A stretch of 64,000 nt of DNA from Pararge aegeria (lineage: Eukaryota; Arthropoda; Insecta; Lepidoptera; Nymphalidae): the NCBI RefSeq assembly GCF_905163445.1, contig NC_053195.1:920501-984500 (forward strand), written 5' to 3'. Every line of letters starts with the position of its first letter. The first letter of the stretch is position 1. A program made the translations under genes and the position numbers. The notes under the pieces were generated by a model, which saw nothing but the letters and a program-made list of their open reading frames with translations, had not been told where the DNA came from and searched no databases. Shown here piece by piece: positions 32,521-46,008 of the stretch.

Positions 32521-35500
32521 TTATTGCGTGTTAGATATAATATTGAAGACGGGTCCGATGCGTATAAAGACGCGTCTCAAGACCGATCGAAGCTCGGGTT
32601 TTAGGTCGAAACAGGTGATTTCGCAGAGCATCGGGTAGTAGCTCGATACGTGCGCCGCAAACTGGAAAAATAGTAATTGACACGGTAAATACAGTTGAAT
32701 TGATGGAGTCAGGTCGACTGTTATTATTTAAAGGTGAAAATGATCTCTGAAAAATATGAGAAAAATTTGCTTTAATTTTGCGACATAATCAAGAACAAAG
32801 TTCCTCCTTAGCCCGAAGTCTTCTTAACCTGCTCTCCTGTGATGTCACGAGGCTAGTGTGGGACACACGAACGCCATTACGGCAATCAGCATAACGCTCT
32901 CCCTCGCGCGTGTATATCACGGATACGTTTCAAAACAGTAAAAAAAATATCATGAAACTGTATTTATAGGAATGATCGAAGATGAATTTGAATTCGTGAC
33001 ATTTTATTCCGTTATTGGTTCAGTTGGTGTTACCAGACAGTGATAATATTGCTAAGTAAATCGGTACCTACTAATTTACCTATTATGGATCAAATCCTTC
33101 ACACACTCAAGCTATAGAAGCAACAACTTAAAACCTAAGAATTCCATTCCTTATCTAATCGCAACATAAGTTAAAATGTTATGATTTTTATTAAGGTAAA
33201 ATTACCACAAACCTATAGTATTATATTATACTGAATAAAACTAGCCGCACCCTGCGGTTTCTTATACGTTACTGGGATAAGCGTGATGAGGTTAATCTAG
33301 CATAAGTGCTATATAACCCAATCTGTAACTAGCTTGATGAACGGGTACTTGAAATAAATTATTTTTTGAATAACACATGGACACTAAGAAAAATTATTAT
33401 TAAAATTATTAAGAATTAGTCAACTATCCTATAAAGGCTAATTATGTGCGCGGTACAATATCCTTATTCATAATTATATTCCGGTATTTAACTAAATAGC
33501 ACTATTATGAGCATCTTATCGGACGCAATTCGCATACAGATAATAATTATATGGTAATAGTGGCTAGAGCATGGCTTAGCGTCGAATTTATAATCTTTTT
33601 CCTCAGATAGCCGTAGGTTTGGCATAGAATACTAAACTTAGCTTCCGTTGCGCGTGCGCATTGCATTAGAAAAGACGTCACAGGAAAACGAGCTATCTAT
33701 ATTAGGTAAGTAGATGTTACTGTATGTTTGAAAAGCTTTTATCTTGGCTTGTTTGCCTCACAGGTATTATCAAAACTTTCAAGGATTAATGTTAGGTAAA
33801 TGAAATCAGTTCAGCATTTTCACTTTACTAGATACACATTAATAGAAAACATGTTTTCTCAATAAAATAATGTTAAGCGATTAGTAGAATTTGTGATAAG
33901 AGAACAGGTACCTGAGTCTCGATAATAGATTGTGAAACTGTGACGTAATCGTAAATAAGTTTTGGATGCACAAGAAGTACTCATTGAGATTTCAAAAGTA
34001 ATAATAAAAAGCCCCACAAAAGTAATAATAAACAAATAGGTACGGAAATACATGGTCTCTTAAATTCCACTCAGTACTAAACAACTCTTCTGTAGTGGGG
34101 TGAAAAGGAAAATAAAAAATACTTACTCTTTCGTCGGGCATTTTGAGGATTCTCGTTAGGATGAGTAGTAGTATCGATGTCCACGCATCCCTGTGAGCTT
34201 CGTTCGTCAACGAACCGAAATATTCGAGAGCCTCGCAGGATATGGTTATCAGACTCTTCTGCACAGCCGGCCAGTGGCTCCGGCGAGCCTCGTCACTGTA
34301 CATCTTGAACAATATCCGGAGCACACACGCCAGTGACTGGGTCTCCTGTTTCAACATGTTGGGCTTCACAGACCCTTTGAAGTTAGCTTTCCAGAGCACA
34401 TTTCTCTGGGTATTATTAGTGTTGAACGTCTTCGCGAACCGATGACTGCACATCAAGCATTCCACGAGTCGCAGCAAATGGGGTGAGCTCAGTAACCTAT
34501 ACATGCCTTGCTCTTCACGCTGACATTCTTGTTCTGTACCAGGAGTGCCACCAGTCAATTCTGCGGCGGCCAAAGCCAATGTTTCCGCGTCTTCCTTTCT
34601 GGATGTGGCAGGATAAAACACAATATTGTCAATAGTTTGTATAAGTTCTAGTTGAACTACGCATTTAATCAAAAGACTGTTGAAAATACGATTAGACGAT
34701 TTAATTTCGTCGCCACCTTGTGGTTTTTTGAGAATTCCGTGACGCACGTGAGGTGTTTCCCCGTCTTCGTTTTCGTCGGGTTTCCACGTAAGTAAGGTAG
34801 TAGGCAACGTACTGTTAAATATATCCAACATAATCTGGCAAGTTTTACTCCAAGTTTCTTCACCGAATTTGGTTCCGTTGGATATGACTAGATTTTCCAA
34901 ACAGTTAGTACCGGATCTCGCTAGTTGTTCGTTATCTTGCTGAACGCACCAATGCAACTGCGAATACAATTGTTCCAGAAGAAGAGAGCCGAGAATGTCA
35001 AAGTATTGCGTGAAGACATCTACGATAGCATACAAAGCGTGATTGCATGTCGTAGTCATCCATTCGTTTTTTTCCAACTGATGCTCAGGTAATTTCATAT
35101 TGTCAAATATTCTAAACAGTATATTAAATAAATCTCTCCACCAATGGGGACGGAATGAATCGCCGTGCGTTTTAATAATCTCAAAGAGGACAGTTAATCC
35201 CCGCGTTCGGACGTCGAGCTTGCAACGGCTCACGACACAGGAAAGTGAAAACAGAAGTGGGAACCATCCTCGCAACCACACCCTGTCTTCCTCGAGTGCA
35301 CCCGGCTCTCCTTCGAGCCCAGCGTGTTCCGCGAACAGGTGTGGCGACGTGCCCACAGCTGTTGCGCAAGATCTAACCAGCCTTATCGCTTCCATTGACG
35401 TGTCAGGGAATTTAGCGTTGCATGCGAATTCAGATAGACATTTAACGGCATCTTGGAATGAATCTATCATTGCTGGGAATTGTTTATCATACAGCTCTGT

Positions 35501-38500
35501 TATAATCTTGCCTGTAGTCTGGAATGCTAAGTCGACGATTGCTTCGTCTTGATCGCTGGCTGCCAGATGAAATACCGAAAATATATTCTTCCACCCAGAT
35601 TTTATGTTTGGCGCTTGAGAGTTTACCATCTGTGCAATACAGCGGACAACCATGTCTCGTATTGTCGGCGAGCTGTTTTTCTTCATTATGTGCTCGAATG
35701 GTCTTAAGAAATCTTTTTGGAATTTGAAATTAGCGAATTCACCTTTTTCTATAAATTTCATAGACAACTGTCTCAAAGAATCCACTGCAAAAAATGCGAT
35801 ATCCTCATTGCTACTACAGCCAACTTTATTGAAGTGGTCCCCAAGCACTTGCCAAATACGAGACCATTGCAATCTGATACGTCCCATGTTGTAGTATGAG
35901 ATCTCAACAATCTTTTGTAAGGAAAACATTCGAGGATTTGTAGGATGGCTCAGCTCGTCTAATGATACTTGACATAAAGCTTTCACAAAGTCAACAATTG
36001 CATCTCCGTCAAGCCTAGTAGATCCCGTAAATATTCTATCTACTGCCACTACCACACTCTGTGAACTCGTTTCGCCAATGTGTTCTTTTACGCTTGGATC
36101 CAACGCCATTAGGCTGAATTTTAGTGCATCTGGTTGCGGTTTGATCCCCGACCCCGATAAGAATTGTGGTCGCACACCAGTTCCGATTAGTTGCGCTAGT
36201 TCTAGCTGCGAAATGCACTTTACCACATCCAACCAACTGTATCCTAGATAGTTTCCATCAGTATGTGCCACAGTTATCAAGGTTTTGATTGTATCAATGT
36301 TTTTGGCCTTCATTTCTGTGATAGGCGAGTTTGCAGTCAACAAAGTGAATCTTGCTAAGGCTTGGACATACGCATCTCTTTCAAGTGACATGTGAAAAAT
36401 GCATGCAATGCGAATAGCACATCTAATACCATCTAGACATAAGGAGGCAATTTCGGGGTCATCACAGTCTTGAAGCCCTACAGAGAATGCAGCAAGGAAT
36501 GGTGTCCAGGCCATTTTAAACATGGGTCGCACATGTTCAACATGCTTTGCGGTAGTAAAGGGTGTTTGAACGTGTGATACCGATTCCATCAAATTCTTAG
36601 CAGCAGTAGATATTTGTTCCATTTCCATATTCCAAATAAACTTGCGTTTCTTTTCATTAGCGATCATGTGTTTTCCAGGTTTAGATGTGTTTTTCATTTT
36701 AATTTCATGGCCAGCTATTTCATCGTAAATCTGTGATAAGTACTCACGCGGAAGATCGTTATTGTCACTTATGCCACTATTCAGTTTGATGTATTGTTCC
36801 TTTGTCATTTTATTCTTTACTTGTGGTGAATGCAAATCAGTTGTAAGCATTATTATTGAAAATGCTAATACATATACTGTGTCTGCACTTGTGAATAATG
36901 TGTTAGTAGGATTACATTCACAATAGCGAGCGGCAAACTTTTCCATTAGTCTATCAATTTTCTGAGCTTCGCCTGGTAATCGGAAACCTTCTAGAAAATG
37001 TCGTAAAGCAGCAACAATATCCATATTAGAGAAGTTCATTGAATCAACGTAAGCATACATGACTTCTTTTGAATGATCATCATTTTCACCTAAATATTCA
37101 CCAATAAATATTTTATCTATTCTTTCATCTGTTATCAACCATTCAGCTATTTCCTTTGTAGATGTTCCTAGTAATCCTTGGTCTTGCAAAAACGTTACTC
37201 CTTTCTTTGGCTTTCTGTTAAAGAGATCAATACCTGTTTCCCACACTTCTTTTTGTTGCTTCAAAACTTCAAACTGTTCAGGTGAATCTAGGGTTTCTCT
37301 ATTACCAATATTACTAGATCCTGTAGAAACCAAGCTAAGGCTTGAACCTCCATGGGATTTGATGCTTTGATGGTCTGTATCTTCTTTTACTGGTCTCTCA
37401 CCTAATGTAGTTTGCATATTTGGATTGATGTACAACTCCTTACTCCATTCTACCATACATTTTAATATTGACACCAGGCATTCAAGGCCTCTAATTCTCA
37501 TAGATTTTTCTTGGTTAGGTGTGGCTCCTAATTCCAAAGCTTGCCTTCCTTGGGCAATTTTAGACACATCATTAACAAGCCTTTGGAACAAGTTAGCAGC
37601 TGACAAATCACAATCATAGTTTACATAAATATCCACAACACTCTGGGCATCTCCACATATTCTTGTCAAAGCTTGAATCACCATCCACTTATGCTCAAAT
37701 GAGGAACTTGAGGTTTCCAAAATGTTCATGAAAATTTCCTTGAAGAATACCTCAATTTGTTTTTTGAGATGTGCCTTAAAGTTTTGTAGCAAGGCCAAAA
37801 AGATGGCTAACGACAGTTCAAATACTTCAGGCACTGAGCTGACACCATTCTTTGATAATGCAACACAAAGGTATTGCTTGATAGCAGTTATGAACATCTC
37901 ATTGTTTCTAAACACTGGGCCTGCATTTTGTAGGATAGAAAGAAGTAGATGTAAAGACAGAATTTTAGATCTCAATTCATGTGATTTAGGGTCAGGCGTA
38001 CCATCAGGTAAAGGCTTCATGGACAATTTACATAGAGCCCTGAAGACTAGGAATGCATCCTTTTGTAAGACATGTGTAAACTTAGCAGTCACTGAGTTGT
38101 CATTTTCTGATGCAACATCAACACTTTCTTGTGATGGGATCCTAGTCATAGATGATTCAGTATTTGCTTGTCCATTGCTTTCCTGAGAAATACTACCATT
38201 ATCTGATGGATTTTCAATATTGTCAGGACCATTTTGACTGTATTCTTCAGAATTTTTCTTTGAAGCAATAATAATTGCATTATCTATAACAGAGTCAACT
38301 ATTTGCTTAGCTATCATTTTGGCTTCCAAAACTTCATCAACTTCTTCATGTCTAGTTGTTTCCTTATTTGTTGGAGTTGCTCCATCCTCTGTGGTTAAAG
38401 TGCCATTGGGTATTCTATGGTGATGTTCAGGTAGGTGACTGTTCAGTTGTTGTTGTTCAGTTTCTATTGCCTGGTTTTCCATTTTTGTGAAAATCACATT

Positions 38501-39570
38501 TAGCATCTGTGTGAGAGTGGCTCTTGCTGTTGTTTGGTTGATAAGATTTTTACTAGCCAAGTAAATGTTGTAACAAGTACGAACTGCAAGTAGTACAGTA
38601 CCTTCATGGACTTCAACATGTTGACTTGTTATGACAGTGAGAAGAGCTTTAATTATTTGTAGTTGTACTCCTTCGTCAGTCTGTGGTCCATTGAAACAAC
38701 TGCAAATTGTTTCAACAATCCTATCAATTAACAGTTTTCTGGGAGTAGTTGAATCAAGAATTTTTCCAGTGAGATGACCATAAGCTATGAGTTTCTGTAG
38801 GCAATCTAAAGCTGTAACAACTATCCTGGACGCTTTGCTCTGGCAGGCCAGTTCAAATGGAAGGAAGTATTTTTCAGCCTTGATGATGTTAGAAGCGTCA
38901 TTCTTAGGAAGTGGGAGAGTGCCCGATGATGGACTCTCCGGTGATTCAACTTGACCTCCATTTTTAAGTTCTGCTTTTATTTCCTCTGAAACAATGTATT
39001 GATTTTTTAAAAAAATGTTTAAATCATCAAAAACATTAGGTAACTCATTTAACATTTAATTATTCTTGCCATATTCATTGAAAATTATGTAAATGTCCTT
39101 GCTTTCTACTTTGATTTCATAATCTATTTGTATTTATTGTAAGGCATAAGATTATTAAGATATCAGAGAAAAACTAGATGTTATGTTTGACTTAAGACAT
39201 CCATGGGCACTTTATTATCGAAAATTTATTGGTGTGGGATTATTATGCAAAACATCACAGATAATAGTTACACAGCAGGTCTCTCAACTCAATGGCCAAG
39301 GTTGCTTACCAGTCACATTTTACATGTGATGTTATAAAAAACTCGTTTAATTTTGTAGCATAATTTAATTAGTGAAATCGTAGCCATATAAATATATCGA
39401 CACTTAGCTGTTATCTCTACAATGAAGTGTCAAAATGGTGTTTTACCTAGGGCCACTTCACAGGACTTTTTCAACTGGCTGTGATATGATCTTTTGATGT
39501 CCTTATCGGCTAGTATTTTTTCCAACGCTCTGACTATAAACATCTCTTTAGTTTTCAGATTGGTTTGCAT
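32521..39570 (-). CDS. Sec71: Brefeldin A-inhibited Arf GEF (BIG1/BIG2, Drosophila Sec71)
   Basis: BIG proteins exchange GDP for GTP on Arf at the trans-Golgi and recruit coats for vesicle budding. Exons (minus strand): 39447-39570 (MQTNLKTKEMFIVRALEKIL...), 34127-38985 and 32521-32661 (FAAHVSSYYPMLCEI...NTQ), phases 1 and 0, for 1707 residues; insect and human relatives are 1650-1850. The joined text CEVALEEIKAEL is the family signature of the DCB start. A Sec7 domain lies at roughly 620-805: KGVTFLQDQGLLG, FRLPGEAQKIDRLMEKFA with the catalytic glutamate near 713, and FSIIMLTTDLHSPQVKNKMT. HDS regions follow (e.g. MGRIRLQWSRIWQVLGDHF). The long open frame extends to an ATG at 39055, but its first 23 codons are intronic; the acceptor TTGTTTCAG ends at 38986. 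One 4.86 kb exon holds 95% of the coding sequence, which is unusual. Confidence 0.93.
32662..34126. other. BIG intron 2
   Basis: Donor AAAGA/GTAAGT and acceptor TTTTTCCAG bound a 1465 bp intron. It contains a possible repeat piece at ~33235-33300 (ACTAGCCGCACCCTGCGGTT) and no other element that I can name. Confidence 0.6.
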
Positions 39571-40458
39571 CGTTAGTTTATATTTGATCACTCCATTCGG
39601 TCCAATCGGATTCGACTTGGCTGCGCGGTGGTTTCGTAGTGATTAGATATCATTTATATTGAGGCACTGTTGTATTGTATTCGTAGATTTGTTGCACTTA
39701 TCTTAAAAGCACTAATTTAACATCACAAAACACTATTAAACTTGCGATTTACGTGATTTCATTTCATTTCAGCAATACTAAGATCTTTTCACACCTCATC
39801 ACAAACATGACAATTGTACGGTTGCGTTCAGTAATCAAATAACACTTGTCCTTGAATAAAAATATGTACTGTTTAAAAGAAGTACCAAATAAAATAAAAA
39901 TTTACGATTTAACTTTTGCTATTTTGATTTACGACAAAAGTAATCATAGTATTTTAGTTAATCAATTTGATTTCAGTGGCGTTCATTTCGTAAACGAATT
40001 AAAAATTGACCGAATTGTCTGTGAATATAATCAATGAGTATACAATCACTATTAATTTGATCTTCAGACTAAGATGGACGTTTTTTGTAATAATTTCGTC
40101 ATTGACATGGGCTTAGGTATCGGTAATTTATCAAGCAAAGTTTTAAAGTATGGTTCTGATTCTTAGACACTGGACCTATTTGGATTGGATTTAATATGTG
40201 ATAAAATAAATGAATAATTTATAGATAAGACTAAAAGCAAGTGCCACAGACGACAGTTAGTAAAGTGTTTTGTTAAAAATTACAATCTGTGGTGAAACTT
40301 AAAAGTCAAAGCAGACCAGTGGTAAAAGTGGTAAAAAATTGGGTGAATTTTTGTGATGGCATACAGTATTGTTGATTTTATTTACGTTTTTCAGTGAAAA
40401 CATAGCGGAGCTTATAATTTTTAATTACTTTTAAATAACCAACAAAATTGCTTCCACA
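39571..40458. promoter_or_regulatory. Divergent promoter region between BIG (-) and BUB3 (+)
   Basis: The start codons of the two genes are 888 bp apart and point outward. The text just upstream of BIG (GGCTGCGCGGTGGTTTCGTA near 39620) is more GC-rich than its surroundings. No repeat family was seen. Leader exons for BUB3 cannot be excluded. Confidence 0.55.
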
Positions 40459-43400
40459 ATGACAGTAACGCGGGTGGCGGAGTCCCGCACAGAATTTAAA
40501 CTTAAGAGCCTTCCGGAAGATGCGATTTCGAGTGTGAAATTTGCCCCAAAATCAAATCAGTTTCTTCTAGTATCATCATGGGACTGTTCTGTGAGGCTAT
40601 ACGATGTTTCAGCCAACATCGAGAGACACAAATACAGCCATGAACTGCCGGTGCTTGATGTTTGCTTTAGGGTAAGACTTTGTTTATTATTACCGCGCTT
40701 TTCTAACCTTAAATCGTTTAGACAACTACACAGACCTACTAAAATAAATGTACAAGACTAGAAATAATGCCTATAATTCATTCCTGTTTGTAAGTATTCA
40801 ATCTTGTAATCCAAGAAATTATGAATGTCTGATTGAGTAACAAACATCCTATTTACACATCATCATTAACATCAGTCCATCAATTACAATATTAGTTACA
40901 TAAGAACTGGTTTGAAGACAATATAGAACAGACACAGAGTAAGTTTAGTCATACATAGGTCTAACAAAGTTGTCTAGCATAGTAATTGAGCAGAAACCTT
41001 GTGGCAACGAAAGAACCCTTACTGGCCTCAGTAGTAAGGGACCTACGTAGCTTCTAAGTACCAAAACTAGGCTGTCAGCAACACAGATACCTCTTCCTTG
41101 TACAGTGATATTGTAACTACTGCTTACTGCTATTTAAAATTTAAATATTCAAACTGCTGAGCTTTGCCTCGGTTTTATAAGCAAGCAGTAAACAAAAATT
41201 TCACCCACAAAGCTAGTTATAAGAAAAAGCTAGTTATAAGAATGCATAGCATGCAAACTGGTTTCATTCAAGTTCAACAAGTTCCTGTGATAATTATTAT
41301 CTTTATTATATAATAGACTAAAAAGCTTTTGCTGATGCGTCTATATCATTTCTTGTGCTCTTTGTCATTTTGATGTTTGTCCAGTCTATTCTTGAACTGA
41401 TTCAATGATACTGCAGTCACTACATCTTTTTTAGTGTCTGGGGGTTTATTATGTATATTATTCGTAAAAATACTCAACAATAATCCTAGTACCCATGACA
41501 CAAGCTAGGCTTACTTTGGTGCTAGATGGGAATGTGTGTCTTGTCATATTATATTTATTTATAATGTGCTTACTGTTTACAGGATGCAGTCCACTCCTAT
41601 AGTGGTGGTTTAGACCAGACACTCAAAATGTATGACCTGAACGCAACAAACGAGACAATACTAGGAGAACATAAAGGTGCTATCAGATGTGTGGAGTTTG
41701 CTAGCGAAGTTAACGCAGTGCTGACGGGCAGCTGGGATGGCACCGTCAAGATGTGGGACAGCAGAGTGCCTAACTGTGTTGGAACTTATAACCAGGGGAA
41801 TGAAAGAGTAAGTAGTGTGAAGAGTAGAGCTATAATTATCAAGTAGGTAAAAATATTATCTACATTGTGTATTATGTTGTTCCAGGTATATACAATGAGT
41901 ATAGTTGGAGAAAAATTTGTAGTAGGCACATCTGGTCGCAAGATCTTCGTGTGGGACGTCCGCAACATGGGACATGTAAATCAGCGGAGAGAGTCCTCCC
42001 TAAAGTACCAGACTAGGTGCATCCGAGTATTTCCTAACAAACAAGGATATGTGCTAAGTTCGATAGAGGGTAGAGTGGCTGTGGAATATCTAGATAGCAA
42101 TCCAGAAGTTCAGAAAAAGAAATATGCCTTTAAGTGTCACAGGATAAAAGAAGGTGGTATGTAACTTACCTTTAAATAAAAAAAAAATTAGTTCTTACTC
42201 TTGCTTCTGAATAAAATATGGAATATAAAGGATGTCATTTTGTGTTGTGTTGTGTTGTGCTATTTTGTACTGTACAGAAAGTTGAACACAACTTGACTCA
42301 ATGTAGTTCCATAAAGATAGTCTTTTTGCTAAAGAACTATCATAATATTATATCTTCTATCAGACAATCTTTAGGCTGGTATTTAAAAACATTGCTATCA
42401 AAAGTTTTGATTCAAAACCACCAATAAAATATTAAGTTTCCTAAAATACACTTGGGCCAATTAAGATGCTTTTTTGAGCACTGAATATGTTTTTCTTGCA
42501 AACATATTATTTATTTGTTTCCAGGCTTAGAGAAGATCTTCCCAGTGAACGCTATAAGTTTCCACTCTGTGTACAATACATTTGCCACCGGCGGCTCAGA
42601 TGGGTATGTCAACATTTGGGATGGGTTCAACAAGAAGAGGCTCTGTCAGTTCCACAGGTATTCATTTTAAAAATCGTAGTACATGTTTTAGAATAACATT
42701 GTAATCAATTGAATCGTCATGATCTGTCTTTCCATAACCATTCATTCTGATTTTTTTAAAAAGAAAAATGGGTACAATATGTCCATGCTAATAATATGAT
42801 TATAGTGATGAAAATATTATTATAGTGGTAATAATTTGATAATTTTCGATATTTCATTTGTCAAATTATTAATAAATAAATAAATAAATAAATATACTGT
42901 GACAATACACACATGGTCACCTAGCCCCAAAGTAAGCGTAACTTGTGTTATGGGTACTAAGATAGCTGTTGAATATTATTATGAACATAAATACTTATAA
43001 TATACAGATAAACACCCAGACACTGAAAAACAATCATGTTCATCACACAAGACTCAGAAAGCAGGGTTGCTGTCCACTGCACCAGTCGGCCGTCAATATG
43101 TAATATTGTTGGCTTGTAGACTTGTCAGTGCTAGTGGGCGAAAGTAGGTTTTAAGGTTCTTAGGAACAAACATAGGTCTAAGTTGTTTGTTTAGTAAAAT
43201 ATGGATCTAAAAAAATGTTTTTATTACTTCATCAATAACCAGTGACAGTCCAATGCTGGACTAAAAGCCTATCTCAATGGGAGAGTTTGTCCATAATCAC
43301 TACGCTGACATGGTTGGTGATTAGACAGTAGATAATAAATAATTTATTGAACAGGCTCAGTTCTCCTGCAGTAAAGAGGATACGATATGAAGGACATAAA

Positions 43401-44566
43401 AACTGCTAGGCTAGTCTATTTTAGTTTACAGCATTATGTCATATGGAAGTTTATTATGGGATGATGCTGCTGATATTTTCACTGCTCTCGTGCTGAGGGA
43501 GCTAAGGGAAGAGGGATGCTCGCGCGATATACTAAATGGGTCCTAGAGTCATTGAGATATAAACTTAAAGATGATAAAATAATGACAGTATATCATCAAT
43601 CCATATTTGAAATGTATAAAAAAGTTCATATAAATATTTCTAAATGTAGAAGAATGTGACTGGAATAATTTGCACATAAGATATAAGATAATAAGAATAA
43701 ACTTGCAGTGCAATATACTAGGTTACATAAAATTAATAATTCAATTTTAGAATAAACTACCCTTTGACGTCTCTGACAAACATGGAGATGTCTCTTTCAA
43801 AGTTCAAAGTTTATATTAAACGTAAGCTTACAGAAAAGTCGTATAAAGGACTATGTAATTAATAAAAAAGCTTGGGTGTAAATTATATCTTTAAACAGTT
43901 TGCTCTTCTAATAATTTAAATAACAATGTGAGATGGTGATGGCAAAAAACAACACCTAGCTAAGGTTGTTTTGGGATTTTTAGACGAGGGCGCGTTTGGA
44001 ACCCTCGCAGCTTTAGTTTTAAGTTTACGAATACGGTTATCGCCACCATCTCACTACCATGGACAAATAATTTATGTCATGTACGCATCATCAGTGTCAT
44101 CTATGGCCTACTTGAATAGAGATATTTTTGAATAGTAGCAGAGTGGATGCTGTCCGTTCTCGGTTATATTCCCTCGGTCATCGCGTACGACACCTATGGG
44201 GCGAAGAGGGGGGGGTGGTAATTTAATATTCTGATCTGCCGTCACCCCACTGCCATTTATTAATATTTTTGTTGTAAATTGTTTATTATAAATGAAAAGC
44301 TGTTGTTCAAATCGTGAATTTATTCTGTTGTTGAAGAAAACAGAATTCATTATCTGTGACCGTCACACAGGTAATAAATAGTCTGTGACTGATCGTTTTG
44401 TACTTGTAGGTACAACACGGCGGTGTCGTCCCTCTGTTTCTCGCATGATGGCTCGGCGCTTGCTATCGCGTGCTCGCAGCTCGACGACTCGCAGGTCGAG
44501 GAGCCCAAGCCTGAGGACATCGTGTACATCCGCTACGTCACCGACCAGGAGACCAAGCCCAAGTAG
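40459..44566 (+). CDS. Bub3: Mitotic checkpoint protein BUB3
   Basis: BUB3 is a WD40 propeller that brings BUB1 and BUBR1/Mad3 to phosphorylated KNL1 at kinetochores for the spindle assembly checkpoint. Exons: 40459-40671, 41583-41807, 41886-42156, 42525-42657 and 44410-44566, all GT-AG with consistent phases, giving 332 residues (human 328). Family text is unmistakable: FKLKSLPEDAISSVKFAPKS, LLVSSWDCSVRLYDVSAN, HSYSGGLDQTLKMYDLN, VLTGSWDGTVKMWDSR, FVVGTSGRKIFVWDVRNM, GYVLSSIEGRVAVEYLD, HSVYNTFATGGSDGYVNIWD and a C-terminus in EEPKPEDIVYIRYVTDQETK. The largest intron (42658-44409) holds a SINE and a LINE end. Candidate poly(A) signals: 44763-44768 and 44826-44831. The last exon is far more GC-rich than exons 1-4. 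Confidence 0.95.
40672..41582 (+). repeat. BUB3 intron 1 with a truncated SINE family A copy
   Basis: Positions 41428-41563 match the 3' half of SINE A (TTTAGTGTCTGGGGGTTTAT, ACACAAGCTAGGCTTACTTT, ending TATTTATTTATA) without the tRNA-like head. The rest shows no recognised repeat. Confidence 0.6.
42658..44409. mobile_element. BUB3 intron 4: SINE family A (-) and LINE 3' end (+)
   Basis: Positions 42871-43096 are a minus-strand SINE A (tail AATAAATAAATAAATAAATA; head text CCAGTCGGCCGTCAA). Positions 43440-44130 are a plus-strand LINE 3' end: TTTATTATGGGATGATGCTG, TTCAAAGTTCAAAGTTTATA, GTGAGATGGTGATGGC and the tail GATATTTTTGAATAG. A 20 nt block reads as broken reverse-transcriptase C-terminus (compare 59857-60273). 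Confidence 0.65.
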
Positions 44567-46008
44567 TGGCTACCTCCGCGACGTTCTGCACCCCTGGTAT
44601 AACTTTTGTACGCTCGCGAATTAAACTACACTGGGATCAACGAATAGAGATAAATAAGAGAGATAGAGAAAGAGAGAGTAAGTAAGTAATGTTCTAATGT
44701 CTACGTATAAGAGAAGAACGCAAAGCACCTTGCGAGACGCTTTATGGTGTAGTGTCACTTTAAATAAATTAATCTAGAAATGCATTCCCGCGTACCGAAG
44801 ACTACGAATCATTCAAGAAAATCTAAATAAATGCATTATTGTGTGATATTATTATAAATTACACAGTGCATCTATACTTCACATTACAGATCTTTTTTTT
44901 ATATGGTATTGATATCTTAATTTCATATAGATTTTTACACCGATATAATAAACCGCGTCACAATTTGTGGTTAAGACTGTCACTATAGTGATCACAGTCA
45001 CTAGGTGATAATCAGGGTGTTTACTACTATCGCTTAACGCAGTATTATTTTAACAGTGGATGCTTTTGGTAAGACTAATAATACTTATTCGAGGAACGTC
45101 AAGGTTTTTACAGATGAAACTTGGTTTGAAATAATAATGCAGTGGTAGTAAGACCCATGTGCCCTGCTCTAATACGTAGTTCATTATTACTCTATGGAAA
45201 GATTACGACGTCACGTTTGTTGAAATTAACTTGAAAACCAGCTTCCATATTACCGTTATTTATTTAGGTTGAACCGTTTTCATAATTTTTACATGTGTAA
45301 ATAGGCTCAGTGAAAATTGGAAAATATGCTCATTGATTGCAATATCGAACACTAGCGGTCATTCAACTCTGTCAATATTCTCAAAGCCAGCCTTCTTAAG
45401 TTCTAAACTGCTATCATTTAATTATGTTCACAAGTTTTACACTAACCGGTCTGAGGAATTACCTAAACAAGTCCTATTGAAACCTTTTACTATACCATGG
45501 GTTCTGAACGTCTTTCGTATATCCTGACAATTGCGTTGCATGGTTACGGCTCGTGAAGTAATGTGCGACCAGCTTTAGATTGAACTGTAAAGCCATAGTG
45601 AAGTTTTTGTGGTGTGACTGGAAGAGTGCAGTGACTTTAGTTTTAAGTGACGCGTATGTGAAATTAAACAATAAATAAATTAAGATAAATGACTTTTTAA
45701 TCTCGTTTTTTATTTGAAACACTAATTCCTTGCCCTTATACCTATCCTATATTGAGTATGTACATCGTGTTATCCACTGAATTGTTGAGTGAGATAACCC
45801 TTGGCTGCAATTTCACCTGGTGGTAAGTGATTAGAGTAGATGCAGTCTAAGATGGTAGCGGGCTAACCTTAGTTAGGATGTCATCATCATAAACTCTTAC
45901 CGGCCCATAACTGGGCACGGGCCTCCTCCCACAATGAAAAAAGAAAAATGAAAAAATGCGTTATTTGTCATAAAAGAAAAACAAGACAGAATCAAAAGTA
46001 CTTCAACA
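44567..46008. other. BUB3 3' flank, no further gene recognised
   Basis: Positions 44567-44850 are the BUB3 3' UTR and signals. Positions 45800-45880 (-) are a family C SINE fragment (CACCTGGTGGTAAGTGATTA, AAGATGGTAGCGGGCTAACC) and ~45885-45940 (-) a family B tail (GGGCCTCCTCCCACAATG). The remainder is AT-rich and unassigned. Confidence 0.45.

Noticed and set aside
35100..35552. 150-codon plus-strand frame
   Set aside because: Antisense shadow of the BIG coding exon; no similarity of its own.
37722..38186. 154-codon plus-strand frame
   Set aside because: Antisense shadow of BIG, Ser/Cys-rich without family signature.
39846..40037. 63-codon plus frame upstream of BUB3
   Set aside because: AT-rich, no similarity, and it lies in the shared BIG/BUB3 promoter region.
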